From contig NZ_JBAKHX010000011.1 of assembly GCF_036906915.1 (NCBI RefSeq), forward strand, positions 1-64,000: DNA of 64,000 nucleotides. The letters run 5' to 3'. Source of the stretch: Phytohabitans sp036906915. Lineage in GTDB: Bacteria > Actinomycetota > Actinomycetes > Mycobacteriales > Micromonosporaceae. Of the stretch, positions 29,997 through 38,766 are shown piece after piece. Every line of letters begins with the position of its first letter. The stretch's first letter is position 1. The position numbers were made by a program, and so were the translations under genes. Below the pieces are notes generated by a model. The model searched no databases, was not told the DNA's origin, and saw only the letters and a program-made list of their open reading frames with translations.

Positions 29997-30917
29997 GTGG
30001 AAAACCGGAACCGTGCGCAGTTTACGCCGGAAGCTAGCCAGGTTCTACTCGCAGAAGCGTGCAAGATTGCTGGACTGGGCTCCGCAAATGCCGAACTAAT
30101 ACGGCTCGGAGAAAACGCCATATACCGGCTTTCCGTTGCACCGCTCGTCGTTCGCATTGCCAGATCAGGACAAATGCTGGACGATGTACGTAAGGAGATG
30201 CGAGTAGCGCGTTGGTTGGCCCTCGAAGAGTATCCCGCCGTCCGTCTTGTCTCAGACCTGCACGAGGCCGACATTCCATTGATGGTCAGCTCCCACCCTG
30301 TCACTTTCTGGCATTTCGTTAGTAGCGCCCAGCCGTTGCCCGGACCGTCCGACCTCGGCGGGCTTCTGCGACGACTGCATGAACTACCTGTGCCTGACTG
30401 GCTAGCGCTTCCCGCTTTCCAACCGTTTGCCCGCGTCGAGCAGCGCCTCAACTGCGCTCCTCCAGAGGTAACTCCGGGGGATGTTGACTTCTTGCGCGAG
30501 AGGTTCCGGCAGTTGAAGGAGGCACTTCGCAGGCTCCAGTTTCATTTCCCCTTCGGTCCAGTTCACGGGGACGCTCATCCCGCGAACCTCCTTCGCAGTG
30601 CGAACGGTGAGGTTGTGCTCCTCGATTTCGAGGCATTCTCTTGGGGACCGAGAGAATGGGATCTCAGCCTTACGGCAGGATACCGGTATGGTTTCGAATG
30701 GCTAGATGAACGGGATTATGCCAAGTTTGTGAGCGCCTACGGATACGACGTATCTCAGTGGGAGGGCTTCCGGGTGCTTTCCGCTATCCGTGAACTCGGC
30801 ATGACTACGTGGCTCATGCAGCTTGCCGGACACGACGCGGCCCGGCGTGATGAGTTTCGAGTCAGAATCGATGACCTGCGCTCTGGGCGTTATCCACGGC
30901 GGTGGCGTCCGTTCTAG
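29997..30917 (+). CDS. Aminoglycoside-phosphotransferase-fold (APH) kinase
   Basis: 306 residues. The kinase core shows the catalytic loop VHGDAHPANLL (D192) and the metal site VVLLDFEAF, as in the APH/choline kinase superfamily; the nucleotide-binding Lys region is weak (LVVRIARSG). Such kinases are frequent in AICEs beside the regulator genes. The target is unknown and antibiotic resistance should not be assumed. GTG starts eight bases after the GntR gene. Its 3' end overlaps the convergent regulator by four bases. Confidence 0.82.
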   Translation: MENRNRAQFTPEASQVLLAEACKIAGLGSANAELIRLGENAIYRLSVAPLVVRIARSGQMLDDVRKEMRVARWLALEEYPAVRLVSDLHEADIPLMVSSHPVTFWHFVSSAQPLPGPSDLGGLLRRLHELPVPDWLALPAFQPFARVEQRLNCAPPEVTPGDVDFLRERFRQLKEALRRLQFHFPFGPVHGDAHPANLLRSANGEVVLLDFEAFSWGPREWDLSLTAGYRYGFEWLDERDYAKFVSAYGYDVSQWEGFRVLSAIRELGMTTWLMQLAGHDAARRDEFRVRIDDLRSGRYPRRWRPF

Positions 30918-32263
30918 ATCCGACCAAGAGTATCCTTTGCGCGCTCGCAGAATTCCGCGACCTCCGCGCTCTTGACGTACGGCTGCAACCGACCGACGAA
31001 GTCTCGGACGTAACTGACGCACCGTCCGGACCGCAGGGCCGACGTGGTCGACAGCACCATATCGGCAAGCGCAATCCCCTGTTCTATTTCGCCTCGCGCC
31101 ACGTGGCCTGTAGCGAGTACCGTCCGACAGAACGAGATGCTTCGCACATACATCGGGTCGTGCGTATCGATGGCCAGTCCCGCGTACTCAATTGCCCGCG
31201 GCGCATCGCCTAGGTCTCGATAGCAGTGAGCAAACTCGGCCGCCAGTTCAGCCGCATCGAAATACTGGAGCCATTCGGGCTCATTCTCAGGAATGCGCCG
31301 TGAGAACCAATTTTCAGCCTGGTCTAGGGCGTGTTCACATGCTGCGCGCTGACCCATGTTGGCAAGGCCGCGAGCTTCCATGGCGTAAAACAGGGTCATT
31401 GCTGTTGGAGTAGCCGCGCTGTGGGCGCCCCGCTGTGCTGCCCGCGCTAGGTTCACTGCGTGCTCGTAGTGCCCGAGGTAGTTAGCCTGATGGCTCATAC
31501 CAGCGAGGATGCGACCGCCGAGCGCGCGATCATCCGCCTCCTGCGCTAGCCGAAGCGCTTGGATCAGGTACCGCAAGGCTGCCTGATGCTGGCCCGTGTC
31601 GTAGGCGGTCCAACCGGCGAGCCGAAGCAGGGCAGCCGATGCGCACAGCAACTCCGGAACCTTGCGGTTAGCCGTGATCCGCAACAGCGGGTCTACTTCG
31701 GACGCGATGTACTGGATGAGCGCCGATCTCGCATATCCCCCGCCGAACTGGTAATCGAGCTGAGAGAAGAGCGACGTAGAGCGCTGGACGGCGATGATCG
31801 CTCCTGTAGGGGAGACACGCTCGCGCGGCACCGCGCTGTCCGGGGTGAGTAACCACCGCACCATGACCTCAGACCACGTACTGGTGTCGAGATCGACCGT
31901 TCGTGGTGACGCACCCGCTAGGTCGATGTGCACGAGGCGGGAGATCATTTCGATGCTGTCGGTTAGGTGCTCGGCGTACTTGTCGGCCTGTACCGGATGG
32001 TTCCCTTCCGGAGGAAGCATTCCGACCTCAGCAACGGAAACAGGGCGACCCAGCTTGCGGCCGATCGCTTGCGCCACGAAGTAGGGCGTCATGCCGCGCG
32101 GCTGGACTCCGTCAAGCCATCGCCTGACATTGGCGTGGCCATAGTTGACCGACTGCCCGTGTTCTGCTGCGATCTCGCAGACGCGCCGGGCCAGCCCTTT
32201 GTTGCTCATGCTGGCGAGCCTCATCAGGGCAGCAAGGTCGCGGTTCGGCGTGTGCGAGGTCAT
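30914..32263 (-). CDS. XRE-like HTH / TPR regulator of the AICE
   Basis: 449 residues. The N-terminal 75 residues form a helix-turn-helix (ALMRLASMSNKGLARRVCEI, then VNYGHANVRRWLDGVQPRG). The remaining 300 are helical repeats of TPR type (AALRYLIQALRLAQEADDRA, APRAIEYAGLAIDTHD). Similar proteins accompany AICE and actinobacterial regulatory loci and probably sense a small peptide or partner protein. It is transcribed away from the 660-base control region. Confidence 0.82.
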   Translation of the reverse strand: MTSHTPNRDLAALMRLASMSNKGLARRVCEIAAEHGQSVNYGHANVRRWLDGVQPRGMTPYFVAQAIGRKLGRPVSVAEVGMLPPEGNHPVQADKYAEHLTDSIEMISRLVHIDLAGASPRTVDLDTSTWSEVMVRWLLTPDSAVPRERVSPTGAIIAVQRSTSLFSQLDYQFGGGYARSALIQYIASEVDPLLRITANRKVPELLCASAALLRLAGWTAYDTGQHQAALRYLIQALRLAQEADDRALGGRILAGMSHQANYLGHYEHAVNLARAAQRGAHSAATPTAMTLFYAMEARGLANMGQRAACEHALDQAENWFSRRIPENEPEWLQYFDAAELAAEFAHCYRDLGDAPRAIEYAGLAIDTHDPMYVRSISFCRTVLATGHVARGEIEQGIALADMVLSTTSALRSGRCVSYVRDFVGRLQPYVKSAEVAEFCERAKDTLGRI

Positions 32264-32489
32264 CCCCTCCCCCCATGGGGTTCCTACGTGTCAATTCCTC
32301 GATGGTTGCACGCGGACGGGCGTTCATAAAGGCGATTGATCAGGCGGAGCACCCCCTAGAGCACCCCCTGAGCTACCAAGCGCCCCCACCGGCTCACTGC
32401 CGAGCACCCCGAATCTCCGGATTTCCTTGTCCTGCAAGCGAAACAGGCACGCAAGCGAAGAGCAAGACCCTGACCCCCTTGACGCATGC

Positions 32490-32539
32490 GCTGGCTCTTG
32501 TCATGCTCATGTACGTACAACAAGCTGACAAGAGCCAGC
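32490..32539. repeat. 13-bp perfect inverted repeat
   Basis: GCTGGCTCTTGTC and GACAAGAGCCAGC flank 24 bases that include the palindrome GTACGTAC. Candidate for a regulator site or the cis-acting locus of transfer. Confidence 0.6.
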
Positions 32540-32860
32540 CGGATGGCGACCGGAACGGCGGAGTGGCTTCGGCTGCGACGTGCGATCCCCGGCATGCCTG
32601 CCGCGTACTTGATCTTTGAGAACTTCATAGAGGCAGCGTTGACCGGCTGCACCCTCGACGGTCAGGCGCTCTACCCCCGACCGTCGGGAGACGGACGTGA
32701 GCGGCGGCGCCAGCAACACAGCGACGGCGAAGGCCGTGAGCAGTAGTTACCTCGCATTGAGCCGCATGGCTGGCCGACCCCGGTAGGTCCCGGGTGAGCG
32801 AGGCGAGCAAGACCGGAAGGTCCGTCGCTGGCAGCACGTTTCTTCGACTTCCCCGATCGA

Positions 32861-32901
32861 GCCAAGGAAGACGGCGCGCGGTGTGCGCCGTCTTCCTTGG
32901 C
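32861..32901 (+). repeat. 17-bp perfect hairpin before the small-ORF operon
   Basis: GCCAAGGAAGACGGCGC pairs with GCGCCGTCTTCCTTGGC around a seven-base loop, ending 23 bases before the start of the DUF6284 gene. There is no T-run. Confidence 0.7.
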
Positions 32902-32924
32902 TGGCAAGCCTTTGAGGAGACCTG

Positions 32925-33182
32925 ATGGACAGGTTCGACGTTGGCTGCGTGGATGCGGAGCCGACTGGTGATGACCTCGCCGCGATCGAGGCTGAATGGC
33001 CGTTGATCGAGGCTGGGATAGACCTGGTGGACGCTGAGGCGCGGATGGCCGCGGCGGATCACCCGTCCGAACTGGACTGGCGTGCGCTGCGCCGTGCTCA
33101 GGCCCGTGTCCTGCGGGCCGCGACCGAGTCCTACGCCCGCTCGGCGCGTCCGGCTGGCTCGACGGTGGCGCGGGCCGCGTGA
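32925..33182 (+). CDS. DUF6284-family small protein
   Basis: 85 residues, acidic and helical. The core DLAAIEAEWPLIEAGIDLVD and LDWRALRRAQARVLRAATES fit DUF6284, a family found almost only on AICEs. Function unknown. SD GAGGAG, ATG start. It overlaps the next gene by one base. Confidence 0.75.
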   Translation: MDRFDVGCVDAEPTGDDLAAIEAEWPLIEAGIDLVDAEARMAAADHPSELDWRALRRAQARVLRAATESYARSARPAGSTVARAA

Positions 33183-33334
33183 TGGCCGCGCTCGCCCAGT
33201 CGGTCCGGGTCACGATCCCCAACGCTGCCGCGTGGCGGGTGTGCGACGTGTGCGGCGACCTGGCAGCTCTGGCACCGGGTGCCGAGCACTGCCGGCCGCG
33301 CAGGCGCCGCCGGCGAGCGGGTGAGCGGCAATGA
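33182..33334 (+). CDS. Tiny zinc-ribbon-like AICE protein
   Basis: 50 residues, with CDVCG and a later HC pair followed by a run of Arg. The Cys/His spacing suggests one zinc site. It overlaps both neighbours (TGATG before, ATGA after), which supports it as a translated gene. Confidence 0.6.
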   Translation: MAALAQSVRVTIPNAAAWRVCDVCGDLAALAPGAEHCRPRRRRRRAGERQ

Positions 33335-33546
33335 CGGACCTGCGTACCGCCCCGCTTCCCGCTCTCTACCCGTTGCCCCGGCCCGCCGACGATGACCGGT
33401 TCACGTTCGGGCTGGTCATCGACATGGCGGATGTGCTGAAGCTGCACGGCTTCCCGCCGATCCGCTCCGGCACGGACCTGGTCCGGCTTCAGCTAGCCCT
33501 CTTCCACTTCCTGTACGACCCCGACTCTGGGGAGGCTTCCCGATGA
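33331..33546 (+). CDS. Small conserved AICE protein
   Basis: 71 residues, soluble, with the segment FGLVIDMADVLKLHGFPPIR. No motif recognised. Four-base ATGA overlap with the previous gene and another with the next. Confidence 0.6.
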   Translation: MTDLRTAPLPALYPLPRPADDDRFTFGLVIDMADVLKLHGFPPIRSGTDLVRLQLALFHFLYDPDSGEASR

Positions 33547-33692
33547 TCCGCAAGCTTGCCGGTTGGGCAGTGCTCGCGTTCGCGCTGTTCTACGCGATCA
33601 CCAACCCGACCGACACCGCCGATTTCGTCCGGACCGTTGCGTCCGGGCTCGCCCAGTTCGCCTCCGCCCTGGCCGGAGGTGGTACGCAGTGA
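33543..33692 (+). CDS. Small membrane protein
   Basis: 49 residues with one hydrophobic helix (LAGWAVLAFALFYAITNP). It overlaps genes on both sides by four bases (ATGA and GTGA), so it is part of the tightly coupled operon. Role unknown; possibly a companion of the DUF2637 protein. Confidence 0.55.
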   Translation: MIRKLAGWAVLAFALFYAITNPTDTADFVRTVASGLAQFASALAGGGTQ

Positions 33693-34585
33693 AGACGTTC
33701 GTTGCCCGGCTGCGACTGTTGGTGCCGCTGTTCATCGTCAACGGCGCCGCCGTCTACGGGCAGATTGCCTACGCGTATGAGGACATCGCCCCGGCCGACT
33801 GGCCTTCGCAGGCCAAGCTTGCGTTGTCGGTGCTGTTCGCCGCCGCTGTGGAGTCGATCGCCATCTACGTTGGCTGGCACGCCCACGATGCGCTGTTGTC
33901 GAAGGCGACCGCGACGGCGGCCCGGCTGCGCCGTGCCTCGTATGCGATCGCGGCGGCGGTGGCTGCCATCAACTACGCCCACTTCGCCGGCGAGCACATG
34001 GCACCGACCGCCGCCGCCGTGGCGTTCGGACTGTTGAGCCTGTTGTCGCCGTGGCTGTGGGGCTTGCACACCCGCCGTGCCCAACACGTTCAACTGCGGG
34101 ATGAGGGTGCCGTGGACTGCATCGGCGCCACGTTTAGCGCCGAGAGGGTACGGGCGTTCCCGTTCCGTTCGTGGGCGGCCCGCCGCTGGTCGATCGATCA
34201 CAACATCACCGACCCGGCCGCCGCGTGGACCGGCTACAACGCCGCCCGCGCCGCCCGGCAAGCGGCCTATCCGTCCGGCCGTTGGGGCACGGCGTGGGCG
34301 GCCCTGCGCGGCACCCTGCCGACCTCGGCCAGCCCGACGCCGGCAGCGCCAGCCAGCGACGGGCCGACACCGCCGCAGCGCCCGGCAGCCAAGCGCCCGG
34401 CAAGCGGCACCACGACCGCTGCTAAGGCGTCCACGTCGGAGCGGGTGGCCCGTGCGGTAGCCAAGAACCCCGACGCCAGCCCGGCGCAGATCGCGGCCCG
34501 GCTGAAGGTGTCCGAGCGCACGGTGCAGCGGTACTGGCCGCGCCCGACCGACAGCGACGCCGGCTCGCTGCCGGCCGCCGCCTGA
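33689..34585 (+). CDS. DUF2637 membrane protein (AICE spread/transfer type)
   Basis: 298 residues. About four TM helices lie in the first 130 residues (LLVPLFIVNGAAVYGQIAYA, LFAAAVESIAIYVGWHAH, AIAAAVAAINYAHFAG, AFGLLSLLSPWLWGL). A Pro/Ala-rich linker and a C-terminal helix-turn-helix (SPAQIAARLKVSERTVQRYW) follow. The family is a hallmark of actinomycete conjugative elements and is thought to act in intramycelial spread. GTG start. Confidence 0.8.
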   Translation: MKTFVARLRLLVPLFIVNGAAVYGQIAYAYEDIAPADWPSQAKLALSVLFAAAVESIAIYVGWHAHDALLSKATATAARLRRASYAIAAAVAAINYAHFAGEHMAPTAAAVAFGLLSLLSPWLWGLHTRRAQHVQLRDEGAVDCIGATFSAERVRAFPFRSWAARRWSIDHNITDPAAAWTGYNAARAARQAAYPSGRWGTAWAALRGTLPTSASPTPAAPASDGPTPPQRPAAKRPASGTTTAAKASTSERVARAVAKNPDASPAQIAARLKVSERTVQRYWPRPTDSDAGSLPAAA

Positions 34586-34632
34586 ACCACCGAAAGTCGC
34601 CTGAACCCAAGTCCTGAAAGGACACGACTGCC

Positions 34633-34812
34633 ATGAGTTGGCTGTGCAACGACCGTGACCGCTTGCTGCGTCAGCAGGTTTCCAACGCCCGGGGCCGGTT
34701 GGAGGCCCTCGCCGCCACCGAGAAGACATGGACGGACGAGACCGAAGCGGCGAACCGCGCCGTGGCCGAGACCGAATCCCAACTTCCTTGGTGGAAGCGC
34801 CTCAGCGCATAA
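34633..34812 (+). CDS. Small coiled-coil protein
   Basis: 59 residues, mostly one charged helix (RLLRQQVSNARGRLEALAAT) ending LPWWKRLSA. Preceded by GAAAGGAC. It lies in the operon with no overlap. Unknown function. Confidence 0.5.
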   Translation: MSWLCNDRDRLLRQQVSNARGRLEALAATEKTWTDETEAANRAVAETESQLPWWKRLSA

Positions 34813-34841
34813 GACAACGCTCATCTAAGAAGGGGTGCGCG

Positions 34842-35006
34842 ATGGATTTCTTCAACCAAACCAACGTCCCTGACACCATCACAGATCGACAGTGGACAGA
34901 CCTAAACCGGCGTGCCCAGAAGGCCGCGCCGCCCATGTTCAGCGACAAGGCGATACAGCAGCGCAAGGCGTCCAACGCCCAGCGCAGCCAGGCACAGAAC
35001 AGCTAG
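34842..35006 (+). CDS. Small hydrophilic AICE protein
   Basis: 54 residues starting MDFFNQTNVPDTITD, rich in Gln and Arg. ATG 34842 follows AAGAAGGGG. No family recognised. Confidence 0.5.
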   Translation: MDFFNQTNVPDTITDRQWTDLNRRAQKAAPPMFSDKAIQQRKASNAQRSQAQNS

Positions 35007-35099
35007 CTCCGCCCGGGGCGCGGCCTTCCGGCTGCCAACCACCCGGCCGCGCCCCGGCCCCCTCCATGTCCCTGACGGAACCTCTTGGGAGGAACCTTC

Positions 35100-35513
35100 A
35101 TGCTCGCAGATCCGAGCAGCAAGCTCGGCATGTTCGGGGCGGTGTTCGCCGCCCTGTACGCCGCTCACCAGGTGGCCGACCACTGGGTGCAGACCCAGTG
35201 GCAGGCGGACACCAAGGGCCAGCCCGGCTGGCTCGGCCGCCTCGCCTGCGCCGCGCACGTGGCCACCTACACCCTCACCGCCGCCATCGGGATGACCGTG
35301 TCGGCGGTGTCGCACTACATCGCGGACCGGCGTACGCCGCTGGCACGGATCGCCGCCGCGCTCGGCTCGGCCCGCTTCCACGCCTTCGGCGCACCGCGTC
35401 CGGGTCGGGACGACAACCCCACCTTGGGGACCGGCGCCTACGCCCTCGATCAGGCGTGGCACGTCGGGTTCCTGTTCGTGGCCGCGCTGTGGATCGCCGG
35501 GGGTGCATCGTGA
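35100..35513 (+). CDS. DUF3307-like integral membrane protein
   Basis: 137 residues. Three hydrophobic segments (FGAVFAALYAAHQVADHW, AAHVATYTLTAAIGMTVSAV, VGFLFVAALWIAG), with the HQVADHWVQT block typical of phage and AICE DUF3307-like proteins. SD GGGAGG. It overlaps the next start (GTGA). Confidence 0.65.
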   Translation: MLADPSSKLGMFGAVFAALYAAHQVADHWVQTQWQADTKGQPGWLGRLACAAHVATYTLTAAIGMTVSAVSHYIADRRTPLARIAAALGSARFHAFGAPRPGRDDNPTLGTGAYALDQAWHVGFLFVAALWIAGGAS

Positions 35514-35761
35514 CCGCTCCCAGCCTCGCCGCTGCCCTGACCTACGCGTGCACCGACTTGGACGACTTCGCCGCCGCGCTGGCAGATCTGGCGGAGGCGA
35601 TCGAGCGCCGGGACACCGGCGACACCCTCACCCACCTAGACCGGCTCGCCGCCGCCGACCCGGACGGCGCGGACGCGCTGGCCGACTACCTGACATTCGC
35701 TGGCCTGTTCGACCCCGAGGAAGGAGGCACCTGCGATGACGACACACCCGAACGACGGTGA
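35510..35761 (+). CDS. Small acidic helical protein
   Basis: 83 residues, strongly acidic (DLDDFAAALADLAEAIERRD). GTG start overlapping the previous stop. Its 3' end overlaps the translocase gene by 26 bases in another frame. Confidence 0.55.
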   Translation: MTAPSLAAALTYACTDLDDFAAALADLAEAIERRDTGDTLTHLDRLAAADPDGADALADYLTFAGLFDPEEGGTCDDDTPERR

Positions 35762-37955
35762 CGGCTTCGACTGGCGCCGCGCCGAAGACGACATTGCCGA
35801 CGTGGTCGACCTCGACGCGGCCCGCGAGCGGCGCGGCGGTGACGACAACCCGCCGCCACCGGCCGCCGACGGTGGCGACAGCCGCGACAACAGCCGCGAC
35901 GACAGCCGCGACGACAGCGACCCGCCCCCGTTGGTGGACAGTGTCGCCGCGCAGCGGGCACCGCGGTTCACCCTCGCCGCGATCCGGGGTGCACAGCGGC
36001 TGCCGGTACTACCGGGCTGGCTGCGCTCGGCGGACGAGCTACGCGACGCGGCCCGTTGGGTGGTCTCCCACTACACCCACAAGATGCTGTTTCACGGCGT
36101 ACGGCTGCCGGTCTATGGCGGCAAGCTCGCCTTCCGCGTGCCGGTCGGTGCCGCTCGCCTGTTGGCCGGGACGGGCCGGTGGGTTGCCGACACCGAAGGA
36201 ATGCCGGTGCGACTCGCCGCCGTACGCCGCGAAGACGCGGAGCAGTACCTGAAGCTGTCCCGGCAGCGCGACGCCCGCGTACGGCTGCGCACCCTGATGC
36301 TGACCGCCGCGCTGTTGCTGGGCGTGCCGACGGTGGCGGTACTGGCGGTGCTGGCGCCGACGTGGGCGAAGTTCGCCGCACTCTGCGCCGCTGTGGTGGC
36401 GTTCGGCTACCTGGGCCGCCCGGCGGACCGGCCGCTGCTGGGCACGGCGGTGGTCACGTCGGAGGCACCGAAGCTAACCAGCGAAATCGTGATCCGCGCC
36501 CTTGGCGCGCTGGGCATCGCGGAGATCAATAAGGCGATCGGCAAGGGGTGGGGGCCGCGAGCGTTCCCGGCCCCGATCACCCGCGACGGTCCCGGCTGGC
36601 GGGCAGAGGTTGATTTGCCGTACGGGGTGACGGTCACCGACATCATCGAGCGCCGGGACCGGCTCGCGTCCGGTCTGCGCCGCCCGCTGGGCTGCGTGTG
36701 GCCGGAAGCCGCATTCGAGCAGCACGCCGGCCGCCTCGTCTTGTGGGTCGGTGACCAGGACATGAACAAGGCCCGCCAGCCGGTATGGCCGCTGCTCAAG
36801 GGCGGGAAGGCGAACATCTTCGCCCCGCTGCCGTTCGGCACCGACCAGCGGGGCCGCCAAGTCGCGATCCTGCTGATGTTCGCCAACATGCTCATCGGCG
36901 CGATGCCCCGGCAGGGCAAGACGTTCGCGCTACGGGTGCTGCTGTTGGCCGCCGCGCTGGATCCGACGGTGCGGATGCTGGTGTATGAGCTGAAAGGCAC
37001 CGGTGACCTATCCAGCCTGGAGAAGGTGGCGCACGACTACGCCTCCGGCGCCGACGACGCCGCGATCGAGCAGACCATCGAAGGGCTGCGGTGGGCGCAC
37101 AAGGAGCTGGACAAGCGGGCCAAGACCATACGCGGGCTACCCAAGGACATCTGCCCGGAAAACAAGGTCACCCCGGAGCTTGCCGCCAAGCGGTCGTTGG
37201 GCCTGTTTTCGCTGCTCATCTCCATTGACGAGTGCCAGGAGCTGTTCACCCACCCGGTGCACGGCAAGGAAGCCGAAGAACTCTGCACCGCGATCATCAA
37301 GCGCGGCCCGGCGCTGGGGATCATGCTGGTGCTGGCCACGCAGCGGCCGGACAAGGACAGCCTGCCCACCGGCATCAGCGCGAACGTGGGCATCCGGTTC
37401 TGCCTGCGGGTGATGGGCCAGGTCGAAAACGACATGGTGCTCGGCACGTCCGCCTACCGCAACGGGGTGCGGGCCACCACGTTCGGGCCGCGTGACAAGG
37501 GCATCGGCTACCTGGTCGGTGTCGCGGACGATGCGCAGATCGCCCGTTCCGCCTACCTCGACGCCCCGGCCGCCGAGCGGATCGCGGACCGTGCCCGCGC
37601 CGCCCGCGCCGCCGCTGGCACCCTGTCCGGCTACGCCGCCGGTGACGTGGCCGGCACCGGCACGCAGACGGTCACCGTCAACGTGCTGGACGACATCGCC
37701 GCCGTCGTCCCGACCGGGGAGGCGAAGGTGTGGTGCCAAACCGTGGCCATCCGGCTGGCGGAGCTGCGCCCGGACGTGTACCGGGGTTGGGACGGCGAGC
37801 GGGTCACGCTCGCGCTCAAGCCCTACAACATCAAGGTCGGGCAGACGTGGGGCACCGACCCGGACACCGGCAAGGGCGCCAACCGCAGCGGGTTCGAACG
37901 CGCCCACCTCATCGCTGCGATCACCGAGCGTAACCGGAAGCGGGACGTGGGCTGA
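35736..37955 (+). CDS. FtsK/SpoIIIE-type DNA translocase (conjugal transfer ATPase, Tra)
   Basis: 739 residues. An acidic, repetitive N-terminus (SRDNSRDDSRDDSD, about 49-62) and two TM helices (about 190-225) precede the ATPase core, with Walker A GAMPRQGKTFAL (K395), Walker B LLISIDECQELF and the ATQRPDKDSLPTGI motif. The C-terminus likely reads the DNA recognition repeats. One such hexameric pump moves double-stranded AICE DNA between mycelia. It is the transfer engine of the element. Confidence 0.93.
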   Translation: MTTHPNDGDGFDWRRAEDDIADVVDLDAARERRGGDDNPPPPAADGGDSRDNSRDDSRDDSDPPPLVDSVAAQRAPRFTLAAIRGAQRLPVLPGWLRSADELRDAARWVVSHYTHKMLFHGVRLPVYGGKLAFRVPVGAARLLAGTGRWVADTEGMPVRLAAVRREDAEQYLKLSRQRDARVRLRTLMLTAALLLGVPTVAVLAVLAPTWAKFAALCAAVVAFGYLGRPADRPLLGTAVVTSEAPKLTSEIVIRALGALGIAEINKAIGKGWGPRAFPAPITRDGPGWRAEVDLPYGVTVTDIIERRDRLASGLRRPLGCVWPEAAFEQHAGRLVLWVGDQDMNKARQPVWPLLKGGKANIFAPLPFGTDQRGRQVAILLMFANMLIGAMPRQGKTFALRVLLLAAALDPTVRMLVYELKGTGDLSSLEKVAHDYASGADDAAIEQTIEGLRWAHKELDKRAKTIRGLPKDICPENKVTPELAAKRSLGLFSLLISIDECQELFTHPVHGKEAEELCTAIIKRGPALGIMLVLATQRPDKDSLPTGISANVGIRFCLRVMGQVENDMVLGTSAYRNGVRATTFGPRDKGIGYLVGVADDAQIARSAYLDAPAAERIADRARAARAAAGTLSGYAAGDVAGTGTQTVTVNVLDDIAAVVPTGEAKVWCQTVAIRLAELRPDVYRGWDGERVTLALKPYNIKVGQTWGTDPDTGKGANRSGFERAHLIAAITERNRKRDVG

Positions 37956-37964
37956 CCGCCACAC

Positions 37965-38005
37965 GGTTCTAGGTCTAGGACTGACCGGGTCCTAGACCTA
38001 GAACC
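37965..38005 (+). repeat. 17-bp perfect inverted repeat after the translocase gene
   Basis: Bases 37965-37981 (GGTTCTAGGTCTAGGAC) pair with 37989-38005 around TGACCGG. It is AT-rich compared with its surroundings and built of CTAG-containing half sites. It lies 10 bases after the tra stop, a place where clt/TRS transfer sequences are found in related elements; a terminator role is also possible. Confidence 0.75.
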
Positions 38006-38033
38006 GCTCCTAGGACATCAACTCGATCACACG

Positions 38034-38059
38034 CAGGGCGCTAGAACCCTAGCGCCCTG
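38034..38059 (+). terminator. 11-bp hairpin with tetraloop
   Basis: CAGGGCGCTAG-AACC-CTAGCGCCCTG is perfectly paired and lies between tra and the next gene, just after the 17-bp repeat. Probable terminator. Confidence 0.6.
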
Positions 38060-38096
38060 CCCTCAGCGTGCCCGAAAACCGCCTTCGGAGGCTGAA

Positions 38097-38348
38097 GTGA
38101 CCCCCGACATCCTGCTAGCCGCCGCTCCCTGCCTCCTCCCCCTCGCAGTCACGCTCGGTTACGCCTTCACCTGTGTGGCCTGGCCGTTCGGCAAGTGCCG
38201 CCGCTGCCACGGCGCCGGGAAACTCCGTGCCCCGCTCGGCCGGGTGTACCGCATCTGCCCGCGCTGCCACCACACCGGTCTCCGGCCGCGCATCGGCGTG
38301 CGGCTGTGGAACATGGCCCGCCGCCTGCACCGGGACGGCACCCAATGA
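38097..38348 (+). CDS. Membrane-anchored zinc-ribbon protein
   Basis: 83 residues. An N-terminal TM helix (ILLAAAPCLLPLAVTLGYAF) is followed by two Cys pairs (CRRCHGAGK, CPRCHHTG) of DnaJ zinc-finger form. GTG start. Unknown role, typical of AICE small-ORF blocks. Confidence 0.6.
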   Translation: MTPDILLAAAPCLLPLAVTLGYAFTCVAWPFGKCRRCHGAGKLRAPLGRVYRICPRCHHTGLRPRIGVRLWNMARRLHRDGTQ

Positions 38349-38443
38349 CCGCTTCGACACGGCACCCAGGCACCGGGCTACGGCTACGGATCGGTCGCCG
38401 GATCTTCAACCACTTCCGCCGCATCCGGCGGGCCGCCGGATGA
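38345..38443 (+). CDS. Tiny basic peptide
   Basis: 32 residues, Arg-rich (LRLRIGRRIFNHFRRIRR). ATGA overlaps at both ends support translation. No family known. Confidence 0.4.
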   Translation: MTASTRHPGTGLRLRIGRRIFNHFRRIRRAAG

Positions 38444-38766
38444 GCCTGTTCGACTTCAACCCCGACCACACCGAATGGTGTGCCCGCAACCACCAGTGCG
38501 GCACCGCCGGGGAACACCGTTCTGACTCGATCCAAGTGGACCTGACCGACACCGCCGGCTACGGCTACGGCCGGGCCAGCCTGGTCCGCGTCCGGGACGC
38601 AGACGGCCGCGAGTGGGCCGAGATCCGCGCACGGGTAGCGCTCGCCCCCGTCGAGCCGCACGCCCGCCGGCAACTGCACACCCTCCTGAGTGGACTGCGC
38701 GACCTCGTAACCCGGACCACGGTCGCGGGCCGCCCGGCGCCGCGTACGAGGCGGAAGGCGGCGTGA
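38440..38766 (+). CDS. DUF6907-like small protein
   Basis: 108 residues. A CxxxHxC-like cluster (WCARNHQCGTAGEH) precedes a beta-rich part (SIQVDLTDTAGYGYGRASLV). It resembles DUF6907 of AICEs and phages. It overlaps the methyltransferase start by one base. Confidence 0.55.
   Translation: MSLFDFNPDHTEWCARNHQCGTAGEHRSDSIQVDLTDTAGYGYGRASLVRVRDADGREWAEIRARVALAPVEPHARRQLHTLLSGLRDLVTRTTVAGRPAPRTRRKAA

Larger units (their letters stand above)
32264..32924. promoter_or_regulatory. AICE control region with repeats
   Basis: No convincing gene in 661 bases between divergent genes. It contains direct repeats GAGCACCCCCT (32347 and 32359), a 13-bp perfect inverted repeat (32490-32502 with 32527-32539) and a 17-bp hairpin (32861-32901). 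It probably holds the promoters of both arms and may hold the transfer site. Confidence 0.5.

Noticed and set aside
29997..30917. Aminoglycoside resistance gene
   Set aside because: Only the fold and catalytic loop are shared. The drug-binding region is not recognisable and such kinases are common on AICEs without known resistance.
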